Below, piece by piece: positions 46,980 to 57,928 of a stretch of 64,000 bases of DNA; positions within the stretch are counted from its first letter, which is position 1, and the number at the start of each line of letters is the position of its first letter. This DNA is from Theropithecus gelada. Lineage: Eukaryota; Chordata; Mammalia; Primates; Cercopithecidae. The notes under the pieces are model-generated. The model did not search any database and was not told the DNA's origin. It saw only the letters and a program-made list of their open reading frames with translations. The position numbers and the translations under genes were made by a program. The stretch is from positions 5,371,622-5,435,621 of the forward strand of contig NC_037674.1 of NCBI RefSeq assembly GCF_003255815.1. Reading direction: 5' to 3'.

Positions 46980-47390
46980 TAATATATTCAAAAATAGATT
47001 GAGTGCCTGGGATTTTGAATAAGAGGTGGTATCTGCTGTCCTGGAGCAAACTGGCTAGTGGGGAAAACAAACTAACCAGAAACCAACAACAAATGGTGTT
47101 AAGGATGGAGAAAGATAGGAGACAATGTCCTGTGCACTGCTGGGCCAGGGAGGCCCTTTCTGCAGGATTGGCTTGTGTGCTGCACCCCGAGAAAGGTGAA
47201 GACCCAGCCATGTGAAGAGAGGGGCAATGTGTGTTCCAGGGAGGCATGGAGACTGGAGGGGCCTGAAGTTGGCAAGGAATGGAACACAGGCCAAGCAGCT
47301 GAGCGGTTAGTGAGAGGGAACATCCAGCGGGAGGATGGAGGAGGAGGGGAAGACCTGATTAAACAGCCCATGTGAAGAAGTGTGGATCTC
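46980..47390 (-). mobile_element. Possible L2 fragment
   Basis: The purine-rich plus strand, read in reverse, has the C/T-rich L2 character. The match is by general pattern only. Confidence 0.3.
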
Positions 47391-47426
47391 CACTAGAAGC
47401 ATGAAGCAGGTAGGAGTCCCTGAAGT

Positions 47427-47476
47427 GTGAGAATGTGTGTGCGTGTATGTGTGTGTGTGAGAGAGAGAGGGAGAGA
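47427..47476. repeat. GT/GA-rich simple repeat
   Basis: GTGTGTGTGTGTGA then GAGAGAGAGGGAGAGA, imperfect. Confidence 0.9.
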
Positions 47477-47559
47477 TTAATATATTCAATAAGATTCAAA
47501 AATCACGTTAAAACACTATCATAAATTATACAATGGGAAGCCTCACTTCTCTTTCTTGT

Positions 47560-48035
47560 CGACCTCATCACCTTCACACTCAAGATAAATTTTTCTTTCT
47601 TTCTTTATATAAAAAAGACAGCATACTATAAAATACTATTTTCAACTTTCTTTTTCATTAACAGGTTTCATTAAATATCCTGGAGATAGTTTCATATCAG
47701 CATATGCAGGGCTTCCTTAAAAGTGTTTTCACTGCTTCCAAGTGTTCTACTGTGTTGATTACCATAGCTTATTTGATTACCATAGCTTATTTATCCAGTT
47801 TCCTCTTGATGGGATTTTGAGTTGTCTGTAAATTGTGTTGTTTCAGTGCTGCTTACAATAAGTTTGTGCATTATTACTTTGCATGTGTGCAAATACGTAC
47901 AAAAGACAAATTCCTGGAAGGCATTACTGAGTCAAAGGGTAGTTGCGTTTGTCATACAGACAGATATTCCCAATTTCCCTGCATTGTGTTCCATAACATT
48001 TTGCATTTTCACAAGCAGTGGATAAAGTACCTGTT
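47560..48035 (-). mobile_element. Old L1M 3' part
   Basis: GAGTTGTCTGTAAATTGTGT near 47819 and AGTCAAAGGGTAGTTGCGTT near 47931 are reversed L1M text. Inside, an 18-bp unit GATTACCATAGCTTATTT is tandemly doubled (47757-47792). Confidence 0.6.
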
Positions 48036-48039
48036 TCCT

Positions 48040-48560
48040 TAAGCAAAGGAGTGACATAATGGACTTACAATGACAAAAGTCCACTCAAAGAGAGTGCATG
48101 GGAGGTAGAGGAGATGACTTAGGCCTTGCAATTGACCTTGGAAGAGCTATGGGTGCAGGGGAAGCAGAGAGAAGTGAATAAAACAATATGCATTTTCTTA
48201 GAATCTGCAGGACTTGCTGATGACTTGGTTGTGGGGAGTGAGGGAAAGGAGGAAAAAAGAGTGACTCCTTGGGGTGGGACAGGAGAGCATGTGGGAACAA
48301 GAGTGCAATAACCAACCTGTTCGGGGTGAGTGAGTCCCCTGTGAGACGTCCGAACTGAGCTTTCCAGCAGTCAGTGTCACAGAAGAGAGACTGCACCTGG
48401 AGCTGTGGATTGGGGCTGGGACATAGAGCAACAGGCTGTAGGAGATCACCCAGGAAAGGTGCAGATAAAGGGAGACAAGGAAATACCCCAGGTCCAAGGC
48501 TGAAGGCAAACTGACATAGAGAGTGCAGTAGAACCGGGGGTACCAGCAGGGAGGCAGGTG
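48040..48560 (-). mobile_element. Possible L2 fragment
   Basis: AAGGAGTGACATAATGGACT near 48047 and CTGCAGGACTTGCTGATGAC near 48206 resemble reversed L2 body text ('aggagtgacatgatctgact', 'ggatttgctgatgg'). The 191-codon minus frame at 48085-48660 lies over this and is probably a relic or chance frame. Confidence 0.4.
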
Positions 48561-49147
48561 CAGCTCTGGTGACATAGGAGTGAGGGAAGAGTTTGGAGAG
48601 GGAAGGCGTGGTCCGCCAATCCCAATGCTGCTCAGGGGCTGAGTTGGATGAGGACCCCATGAAGTGAATCCACTGGATGGGACAGCAGGGAAGCTCTTGA
48701 TAAGCGCTTGCAGCGGAGTTCTAGCAACATAAGAACAACTGCTGGCAACGTGAAGAGACTGTCACCTTCCAAATCACAAGGGAAAGGAAAAGGACCTAAA
48801 AAGATATCATCATGAAGAAAAATTGAGAAAACACAAGGAACAGAAAATCGAGAAAACACAAGCAAAACATGCATTGAGATGCTTATGCACATGAGCGCTA
48901 GGAGCAGCGCTCAGGGTTCACACTCAGTTCCTCGGCTGCCTGCAAGAGGTGAGCTGATCGACTCCTGGATCCCAGTGTGCTGTGGTTTGCCTGCAGGGTT
49001 AGTGTGAGGACCGAGCAGACAGTACCACACCAGCACATAGGACGTGCTTGTTGACTGTGAGAGTTCCACTGGGAAGGCGCAGTGGAGGTAAGTGGATTTA
49101 ACTCTTGCAAGTTAAAAAGAATTCTGAAATCATATGGGGGAAGAGGA
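48561..49147. other. Unassigned single-copy sequence
   Basis: Nothing recognised. Confidence 0.35.
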
Positions 49148-49187
49148 TACACACACACATCTGTTTGTGTGTGTGTGTGTGTGTGTA
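49148..49187. repeat. (AC)n followed by (TG)n, a dinucleotide inverted repeat
   Basis: ATACACACACACATCTG then a TG run of about 10 units. The two blocks are self-complementary and could form a short hairpin. Confidence 0.93.
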
Positions 49188-49399
49188 TCTTTCATTTTAT
49201 ATGATAACCTAAAATAAAATCACATCCAAGGGATTGAAAAAGAAATCATCTATCCGCCAATAAGGTAAACGAAATGAAGTGCAGAGCTGAGCACAGATGG
49301 AAAGAGAAAGCAAAGGTCTCATTACACATGTTATAATCCTGTGCTCCCAGGGAAGTCTGTTAGTACCTCAACTGTGCTAAAAATAAAGCCGCTTAGCTG
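49188..49399. other. Unassigned sequence
   Basis: No feature recognised. Confidence 0.3.
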
Positions 49400-49575
49400 G
49401 AAATTTTTGAATAAATTCTGTAGTTTTTATAATAATATTATATCATTGTTTATTTCCTGGTTTTGGTCATTGCACTGTAGATGTCACAACTGGGGAAGCT
49501 GGGTGAAGGATTTACTGGAATTCTCTGTACTATTTTGAAATTTTCTCATAAGTCTACTTATTGTAAAATAGAACA
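49400..49575 (+). mobile_element. L1M 3' end fragment
   Basis: CTGGTTTTGGTCATTGCACT, ACTGGGGAAGCTGGGTGAAG and ATTCTCTGTACTATTTTGAA are the last part of an L1M 3' UTR. Confidence 0.6.
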
Positions 49576-49589
49576 TTTTTTTTTTAAAT

Positions 49590-50260
49590 GAGCACACCCT
49601 GTTTCTCCCCAAACCTCCATCAACTGGCCTGTCTCATTAAAAGGTGTCATTCTTCTCCCAGCTTTCAAACTGGGGACCTCAGATGCATCCCCACCTCCTT
49701 CTTTCCTTCCCTCCCTCCCCTGCTTCCTGTCTGTTCTGCCCTAGAAACATCCATCACACCTGTCCCTCCTCTCCTGCACAGCTGGGCTCGGACTCAGCCT
49801 GGCGTCTTCTCTACAAGGTTCCTGACACTCCTGCAATGACGGCAGCCTGTGCCCTCCCTCTGTGGCCAGAGTCCTTGTTCTAAAAAAGGAATCACATTCT
49901 TTTTTTTTTTTTTTTTGTCACTTCTATCTCCAACAACTGCTTCCCGTGAGGCTCCCCTTGAAGCCCTTGGGCCTGTCAAGTCTCATGTCCAGACACTTTC
50001 CAATCAAGCCACAGAAGTCATGGCCATCTGCCCACTCTGTCCCAGGCCCCAACTGGTTTGCCCCAAGCTTCAGTCAAAGGCTGCCTCCTGCCTCCAGCAT
50101 GTCTCAAGCCTATCCACTTCCTGGAAGTATGCATTGCTCTCTAGTCTGTGTTCTCACAATGCCAGATGCCTCCTTTATTGGAGTGATGCTGAGAGATTGC
50201 CACCATCCTGATGCCTGTGCCTCCCTCGGCTTTAGATCCGGAGGGCACAGCTCGGTTCCC
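49590..50260 (+). mobile_element. Possible L2 fragment
   Basis: TTCAAACTGGGGACCTCAGA aside, phrases such as CCACTCTGTCCCAGGCCCCA, AAAGGCTGCCTCCTGCCTCC and ACTTTCCAATCAAGCCACAG have the L2 body style. Borders uncertain; a T-run at 49899-49916 is internal. Confidence 0.3.
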
Positions 50261-50909
50261 GGTGTATAATAGATTCACAAACGGGTGTTGTTGCACTGAA
50301 CATGTGCCAATGCTTTGTTTATGCCTTGCTTAATCATATCAAAAAAGCCATGGAACTTCAGATGAGCCAGAAATAAGCCATTTTCCACCCTATGAAGCAA
50401 TGCAACAACTCACTACCCCCTATCCCTCCACTATTCAACAGAAAATGGCCAACAATATCAAACTGTAATCTACTTAAATGTTCTTTTCTTCTGAAAAGGA
50501 TTCCATTCAATAGAACTTCAGGTTATCCTCAGCTTCCTTAACGAAATTGGAATGAGTTCAGCTCACATTGGCAGGCTGGATGGAATGTGCATATCAGTGC
50601 AACCCCAATCACGCTGTTCAATAGCCCATGCAGTATTCATCTAGGCAGAGAGTGAGATGAGAAATACACCCTCAGCAAAGCTGCGGACGGGCCTGTGGGA
50701 ATCTGCACCCGCAAGACTTGCAGGGGAAGTTTGGTGCAGTAGAATGCAAGGGGCTGGAGTCTTAGTCCTGACTGTCTTTGGCTCATTACATCTTCACCTC
50801 AGCTGGACCCCTAGTCCCTCTTTTCTCCCAGGTGAAGACAGGAGGGTGAGCTTGAGGACCCACCTCCAGCCCTCGACAGTCCTGTGATCTGAATTTCATC
50901 CTTTACGAT
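50261..50909. other. Unassigned single-copy sequence
   Basis: Nothing recognised. Confidence 0.35.
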
Positions 50910-51315
50910 GTGTGACAGCTAATGTTATGTGTTAACTTGACTGGGTGAGGGAATGCCCAGACAACTGGTAAACCATCATTTCTGGGTATGTCTGTGAGGG
51001 TGATTCCAGGAGAGATTAGTGTTTGAACTGGTGAACCAAGTCAAGCAGAAGGCCCTCGCCAGTGTGGGTGGGCATCATCTCATCCACCAAGGGCCTGCAT
51101 GTGACAAAATGGTGGAGGGGAAAATTTGCTCTCTCTGCTTACACTGAGACTCCATCTTCTCCTGTCCTTGGACATTTGCTCTCCTGGTTCTCAGGCCCTT
51201 GGACTCAGACTGAATTGCAGCACTGGCTTCCTTCTTCTCCAGATTGCAGACAACAGATTGTGGGACTTCTTGGCCTCCATAACCACGTGAGCCAATTTCT
51301 ATAATGAATCTCTTA
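50910..51315 (+). mobile_element. MLT2-type ERVL LTR, 3' end missing
   Basis: GACAGCTAATGTTATGTGTT, GGGTATGTCTGTGAGGGTGA, AGTGTGGGTGGGCATCATCT and CACGTGAGCCAATTTCTATA follow the MLT2 order up to AATGAATCTCTTA. The expected LTR end is absent and a young Alu follows directly. Confidence 0.88.
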
Positions 51316-51622
51316 TTTTTTTTTTTTTTTTTTTTTTTGAGACGGAGTCTCGCTCTGTTGCCCAGGCTGGAGTGCAGTGGCCGGATCTCAGCTCACTGCA
51401 AGCCCCGCCTCCCGGGTTTACGCCATTCTCCTGCCTCAGCCTCCCGAGTAGCTGGGACTACAGGCGCTCGCCATCTCGCCCGGCTAGTTTTTTGCATTTT
51501 TTTTAGTAGAGATGGGGTTTCACCGTGTTAGCCAGGATGGTCTCGATCTCCTGACCTCGTGATCCGCCCGTCTCAGCCTCCCAAAGTGCTGGGATTACAG
51601 GCTTGAGCCACCGCGCCCGGCC
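51316..51622 (-). mobile_element. AluYR-type (Old World monkey lineage) element
   Basis: Reversed young Alu with GCAGTGGCCGGATCTCAGCT (reverse of GAGATCCGGCCACTGC) and CATCTCGCCCGGCTAG. Flanks differ on the two sides and I find no target-site duplication. Confidence 0.93.
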
Positions 51623-51625
51623 CAC

Positions 51626-52157
51626 CTGTATTATTCTATCTGCATTGCTATAAATGCCTGAGGCTGGGTAATGTATAAAGAAAAGCTGTTTATCTGGCTC
51701 ATGGTTCTGCAGGCTGCACAGGAAGTATGGCGCCAGCATCTGCATCTGATAGGAACCTCAAGCTGCTTCCACTCATGGCAGACAGCGAAGAGGAGTCAGT
51801 GTGTGCAGAGATCACGAGAGAGGAGGCAAGAGAGAGGGAAGGGAAATGCCAGGCTCTTTGTAGCAACCGGCTCTTGTGGGAAGTAATAGAGCAAGGACTC
51901 ATTACCACAAGGACAGCACCAAGCCATTCATAAGAGATCTACTCCCATGACCCAAGCACCTCCCATTAGGCCGCACCTCCAACACTAGGGGGCAGATTTC
52001 AACATGAGGCTGCACCTCCAACACTAGGGGGCAGATTTCAACATGAGGCTGCACCTCCAACACTAGGGGGCAGATTTCAACATGAGGCTGCACCTCCAAC
52101 ACTAGGGGCAGATTTCAACATGAGATTTGGAGGGGTCAGATATCCAAACTGCAGCTG
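51626..52157 (-). mobile_element. MST/MLT1-type MaLR LTR carrying an internal 39-bp expansion
   Basis: TGTATTATTCTATCTGCATT, TGCCTGAGGCTGGGTAATGT, TGGCTCATGGTTCTGCAGGC and TTCAACATGAGATTTGGAGG follow a reversed MaLR LTR. The stretch just before the last word is expanded fourfold (listed separately). Confidence 0.82.
51973..52128 (+). repeat. 39-bp tandem repeat, four copies, each holding a CTCF-like core
   Basis: Copies start at 51973, 52012, 52051 and 52090, each with GCACCTCCAACACTAGGGG. The first three read ACACTAGGGGGCAGA, which fits CCASYAGRKGGCRSY at 13 of 15 positions. The fourth lost one G and no longer has the right spacing. The copies are nearly identical, so the expansion is recent compared with the LTR. 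Confidence 0.95.
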
Positions 52158-52308
52158 TTTGTTCAATTTCCCTGTAGAATCCTGACTGACACACCATTAG
52201 GAGATAATCATAAAAATGAGGAAATACTTATCTCCAGCTTCCTGTTCTTCCTCTCAGCCCTGATGAAGCACGCACACAGCACTCCCTCCCATGTGCACAC
52301 ACGCTTGC
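52158..52308. other. Short single-copy spacer
   Basis: No feature recognised. Confidence 0.3.
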
Positions 52309-52324
52309 ATATACACACAGAGCC

Positions 52325-52621
52325 TTTTTTTTTTTTTTCTGAGACAGAGACTCACTCTGTCGGCCAGGCTGGAGTGCAGTGGTGCGGTCTCGGCTCACTG
52401 CAAGCTCTGCCTCCCAGGTTCACACCATTCTCCTGCCTCAGCCTCCCGAGTAGCTGAGACTACAGGCACCCACCACCACGCCCAGCTAATTTTTTGTATT
52501 TTTAGTAGAGACAGGGTTTCACCATGTCAGCCAGGATGATCTCGATCTCCTGACCTCATGATCCGCCCGCCTCAGCCTCCCAAAGTGCTGGGATTACAGG
52601 CGTGAGCCACCGCGCCCGGCC
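52325..52621 (-). mobile_element. AluY-like element with near-exact target-site duplication
   Basis: Reversed Alu ending CGCGCCCGGCC. ATATACACACAGAGC before and TATATACACAGAGC after differ by one dinucleotide. Confidence 0.92.
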
Positions 52622-53000
52622 TATATACACAGAGCTTTTCTATCAAGCAGCTTTGCTGGGTTCCTTAGCTATTATATTAGGTTATACGTAAAGTGTCTTA
52701 AACTCCTCTTTTTTAGGCACCTTCCCCAAGGAGGAGTTGTTTTCCATGGTGATTCATAGGACCAGGGTCACATGACTTCTGAGATCTGCTCTGGCCAGTC
52801 CTTACCCTGCATCAGGTCGACAGAGCGCTCCACAAGGAGGAGAACAAATATTGGTGTGGGAGGCCTTGGTATAGCTGCTCCTTAGTCACAGCTTCAGAAC
52901 TGTCGGAGAGGCTACAGGGGAGCTTGTGCCCTTGGGAAGCATGCACCTATCTCCTAGGATTATGCCAACAGCATCATGGCTGTAGCTTGGATGTATCAGG
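52622..53000. other. Unassigned single-copy sequence
   Basis: Nothing recognised. Confidence 0.35.
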
Positions 53001-53013
53001 AGCAGTGTCTCCT

Positions 53014-53247
53014 GGCCGGGCGCGGTGGCTCTACTAAAAATACAAAAATTAGCTGGGCGTGGTGGTGCAAGTCTGTAATCCCAGCTACTTGGGAGGCTGT
53101 GGAAGGAGAATTGCTTGAACCCAGGAGGTGGAGGTTGCAGTGAGCCAGAGTCATGCCATTGCGCCACTGCACTTCAGCCTGAGTGACAGAAGCGAGACTC
53201 CATCTCAAAAAAAAAAAAAAAAAGAAAGAAAGAAAGAAAGAAAGAAA
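53014..53247 (+). mobile_element. Alu with a left-arm deletion, target-site duplication and (GAAA)n tail
   Basis: GGCCGGGCGCGGTGGCTC runs straight into TACTAAAAATACAAAAATT, removing about 110 bp of the left arm at a shared CTC. AGCAGTGTCTCCT (53001-53013) and AGCAGCGTTTCCT (53248-53260) flank it. Confidence 0.93.
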
Positions 53248-53260
53248 AGCAGCGTTTCCT

Positions 53261-55699
53261 ATGAAAAGGAAGAAGCTATAAGCCTAAGGAAAGAGCACGG
53301 AGCATATAGAAAAGCAAACTGGAGCCAGGAGTGCTCAGGCCACTGGAGCGGGAGCCTCCGCTCTTGGACAGAGATATTTATGAGGCCTCTGGGAAAAGGT
53401 CCTGGGAAATAACCTCAACGTCTTCTGCTTCATTTTTCTACAACCTCGTGCTCCCCTGAAACCTCATTTCCAGCTGCTATACTGTCAGAGAATTATCTCT
53501 TTCAGCAGACATGGCCATAGTTCCCTGGGAGGACAGGCTGTGCATAGGCCCTCCAGTGAGAATCACACACAGCCCGGTGCAGTGCGAAGCTCCATCTGGG
53601 TGTCTAGCATCAGGCGGGCAGAACTCACAGCCTGTTTGCCTGTCCTGGGCACTGGCGTGGGGGCACCATCCACCATGAGCATTCTGTGGTGGTGTTTGTG
53701 GTTGATTCACACACCTGCATGTGCAATCTCCTAAGTGAAATCTTGCCAATATTTTCTGCTCATTGTAAACTGGCTGAATTTTATGCCCCTGGATCCTGAG
53801 CCACCATACACATGCAGTAGAGAGGAAAGGTCTCCAGGAAGAAGGCATGTCTGGAAAGCTCCCTCCTTTGCACGGGCTGTTTGCCTGAGACGCTCGCAGC
53901 GTCCACTTTCATCTCTGACATGCTGATTGGTCATCCCTGAAAGACCTCTCTGAGCAGACAGGTAGAAAAATGCCTGATGGCACACTTACACTGACTTCAT
54001 TCAATGTCTTGCCTTTTCTCAGCTAATCTTCAACCCGTAATTTCCTAATGACTTTTCCAGGCACTGTTCTGGATCACTGAAAGGCATAGCCAGCCAAGAT
54101 CCTCTGCATGGGGTTCTTGTTGGGATTTTGTCAGCGTTGCTTTCCTAATTATGAACCAGTGTAAGGGTCTCTCTGGATTTCCAGCATTTCTTTAAAGTGA
54201 GCATTCTTCACCCAGGAATAGGGTTTGTTAGAGACCCCAGGGTACAGGCCTAGAGGACACTTTGGATGTCCAGTGCTGTAGAGCCCAGAACCTTCCCGCC
54301 CACTCCACAAGGCGCTGGGCTGTCTCTGTTCCCTTCCCCATCATAACCTGCACAGCATAGTTTGGAGGGACCTACTCAACCAACACACAGCTAGGCTTTC
54401 AAATATATGGCCCTCCACTGATCTGCACTTTTTACATCCACTGGCACCTGTCTCCCCTTGACTTTTCTGTGGCCTTGGTGCTAAAGAAATGCTTCCCAAA
54501 TACATTCATTAATGTCATACTATGAAATTGCATAAGTGGTTTATCATCCTAATTGCCCATACTGCATTATTTCCAAGTTAATGAGGTTATGAGCCTGCAG
54601 CAGGCATACTATAATTCTAATAATAGACTTTAGGACATGCCGTTAAAAAGTCATTACTATTATTATTGTTATTTAATTGGGGGACGGTCCTCTCGCCCCC
54701 TCACCTATAGGCAAAGGATGTGTTAGGTAAAAAGACACATGATCAGATATATGATTCCAAGGTCAACCCTGGACCAGAAGAGCCAGCTAGACATCGAGCT
54801 CTACACTGCTTTCTGTGTCTGCACACTGGGAGTCCCTCTTTCTTTCCCTCCCTCTCCTTGATCAATAAGGAAACACAGTATTCCCATCTGCCCTCCACCC
54901 CTGCTTGACACCTGCCTCATCTTCCACCAGGACAAGTCCTGTGGATCCAAATCTATTGCACCCATTGGATCCACCACAGTAATTTCTTCAGGAGTTACCT
55001 CCATGATCTCTCCCCAGTTGAACACACATTGGTGTGAATAAGAACAAAAAATCAATTTTGTTTGCCAGTGCTTAAACCCTTCCGTAATCCAAACTCTACC
55101 ACTCCATCAGAATCTGTCTCCAGTTCACATTGTCCAATCTCCAACCCTCATTCCCCAAATAGCCAGGGTTATTACAACGAAATTAAAGCTCAGTCTGGTC
55201 TCTGAACACACCAGGCTGTTCCCATCCCCATACATTGTCACGTTTCTACTGCGGCATGGAAGGCAAAACCTTCCTTGTCCATCTGTGGCTCCCTAAACCA
55301 TTCCAAGCTACAAAACAAGCTCATTCCACCTGTGAGTATTCCAGGGGAGCAAGACGCTCCTTCTACATCCATGATCCACTGGATGATCATAGCAACAGCA
55401 TAAAGAAACCAAACCCAGATGACTCGGGAAGTAATTAGTGTGTGCCAAGGACAACACAGATGAAAGTTTGTAATTAAGCCCATCTAACAATTACTAAGTT
55501 TACTTTGCATTATGAAGTTTACTTAATTTTGCAATACTTAATTTATACGTAAAGCAAGTAAAGTTGAGGATAGCATGAGATGATACAGATCAGAGAACAG
55601 AAAAGCCAATTAATCATCTCTGTACAAAAACAGACTGAGAATGATCTTTCTGAGAAGCAGAAACCCATCCCATCCACACAAAGGAAGAATCTAAGCAAG
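53261..55699. other. Single-copy flank
   Basis: The longest plain stretch of the upstream flank. I recognise no exon, RNA gene or transposon. Open frames up to 123 codons (53477-53848 minus) show no domain. Confidence 0.4.
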
Positions 55700-57928
55700 A
55701 TCGCATGCTGGAGGCCCTTTTCCTTCATTGGTGCAGATGATCACTACAGGTCACAAAGAAGGATCCCTGTCCTCAAATGCTCAGAATATTAGTGAAAAAC
55801 AGGGAAGGGGCTTTTCAGAACACACGTGGACTCTCAGCATAGATAACACATGGAAGGAACACAGGTCTCGTGTGCACACTCAGTGCAAGTGACAAAAAAA
55901 GGCCCCTCTAACTTCACCCACACAGACTCTCAATACCCAACATCAAATGATGACACAATGTCTAAACATTTGCAAACTCTAAGAGAAGATTACCACTGAA
56001 GACCCTGTCATCATGGGAGCATGCTGTCAGTACAAATCACACACAAAAGGCTTTATCTTCCCAGGTGCACACCCTTAGTACAGAAAAAAACACCAAAGGC
56101 ACCTCTCCTCCCAGGTGCATACTCTCATTACAGAAAACAAAACAAAACAAAAAACAGAACACTGAAGGCCCCTTTCCTCCAAGGAGCAGACTCTTAGTTC
56201 AGGGAAAAAAAACCACCAAACACATCTCTTCTCCTAGGTGCATACTCTCATAAAAAACACTGAAGGCCCCTGTGCTCTCAGGTACAGACCCTCAGTACAG
56301 ATCACACACTGAAGGTCCCTGTCCTCCCAGGAGCAGACCCTCAACACAAATCACACACTGAAGGCCCCTGTGCTCTCAGGTACAGACCCTCAGTACAGGT
56401 CACACACTGAAGGCACCTGTCCTCCCAGGAGCAGACCCTCAGTACAGGTCACACACTGAAGGCACCTGTCCTCCCAGGTGCAGACCCTCAACACAGATCA
56501 CACACTGAAGGTCCCTGTCCTCTGAGGTGCAGACCCTCAGTACGGATCACACACTGAAGGCCCCTGTGCTCTCAGGTACAGACCCTCAGTACAGATCACA
56601 CACTGAAGGTCCCTGTCCTCTGAGGTGCAGACCCTCAGTACAGATCACACACTGAAGGCCCCTGTGCTCTCAAGTACAGACCCTCAGTACAGATCACACA
56701 CTGAAGGTCCCTGTCCTCCCAGAAGCAGACCCTCAACACAAATCACACACTGAAGGCCCCTGTCCTCTGAGGTGCAGACCCTCAATGCCAATCAGTGAAG
56801 GCTTCTGTCCACCCAGGTGCAGACTCTTAGTACCGATCACACACTGAAGGCCCCTGTGCTCCCAGGTGCAGACCCTCAACACAAATCACACACTGAAGGT
56901 CCCTCTCCTCCCAGGAGCAGACCCTCAATACCAATCAGTGAAGCCTTCTGTCCACCCAGGTGCAGACTCTTAGTACCGATCACACACTGAAGGCCCCTGT
57001 CCTCTGAGGTGCAGACCCTCAATACCAATCACACAGTGAAGCCTTCTGTCCACCCAGGTGCAGACCCTCAGTACTGATCACACACTGAAGGCACCTGTCG
57101 TCCCAGGTGCAGATCCTCAACACAAATCACACACTGAAGGCCCCTGTCCTCTGAGGTGCAGACCCTCAATACCAGTCAGTGAAGGCTTCTGTCCACCCAG
57201 GTGCAGACTCTTAGTACCGATCACACACTGAAGGAACCTGTCCTCCCAGGTGCAGACCCTCAGTACAGGTCACACACTGAAGGTCCCTGTCCTCCCAGGA
57301 GCAGACCCTCAGTACCGATCACACACTGAAGGCCCCTGTCCTCCCAGGAGCAGACCCTCAGTACAGATCACACACTGAAGGAACCTGTCCTTCCAGGTGC
57401 ATACCCTCAACAGAAATCACACACTGAAGGCCCCTGTCCTCTGAGGTGCAGACCCTCAATACCAATCAGTGAAGGCTTCTGTTCACCCAGGTGCAGACTC
57501 TTAGTACCGATCACACACTGAAGGAACCTGTCCTTCCAGGTGCATACCCTCAACACAAATCACACACTGAAGGCCCCTGTCCTCTGAGGTGCAGACCCTC
57601 AATACCAATCACACAGTGAAGGCTTCTGTCCACCCAGGTGCAGACTCTTGGTACCGATCACACACTGAAGGCCCCTGTCCTCCCAGGAGCAGACCCTCAG
57701 TACCGATCACACACTGAAGGTCCCTGTCCTTCCAGGTGCAGACCCTCAGTACCGATCACACACTGAAGGTCCCTGTCCTTCCAGGTGCAGACCCTCAACA
57801 CAAATCACACACTGAAGGCCCCTGTCCTCTGAGGTGCAGACCCTCAATACCAATCAGTGAAGGCTTCTGTCCACCCAGGTGCAGACTCTTAGTACCGATC
57901 ACACACTGAAGGCCCCTGTCCTCCCAGC
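55700..57928 (+). repeat. 49-bp minisatellite with higher-order pattern
   Basis: Unit: CACACACTGAAGGCCCCTGT, CCTCCCAGGTGCAGACCCTC, AGTACAGAT. Starts at 56303, 56352, 56401, 56450 and 56499 confirm the 49-bp period. Copies are decayed from about 55.7 to 56.25 kb and regular from there to 57928, roughly 45 in all. Variants recur in sets: ...CAACACAAAT, then ...CTCTGAGG..CAATACCAAT, then a unit shortened by 4 bp with CTTCTGTCCACCC..CTTAGTACCGAT. As 49 is not a multiple of 3, no reading frame persists, so it is non-coding. Confidence 0.96.

Noticed and set aside
48085..48660. 191-codon minus frame
   Set aside because: Ser/Pro/Leu-rich with no domain; overlaps probable L2 sequence and several competing frames.
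51304..51531. Alu-derived open frames (also at 17.0, 19.5, 25.9, 34.7, 38.8, 43.8 and 52.3 kb)
   Set aside because: They translate reversed or forward Alu sequence and are not genes.
51902..52102. Minus frame with a 13-residue repeat (LEVQPHVEICPLV)
   Set aside because: It exists only because 39 bp is divisible by three; the repeat is non-coding LTR sequence.
13197..52157. Intact endogenous retrovirus
   Set aside because: Only solo or partial LTRs are present; no gag, pol or env reading frame lies between any LTR pair.
55700..57928. CRISPR-like array
   Set aside because: The direct repeats are contiguous 49-bp units without unique spacers, in a primate genome. It is a minisatellite.
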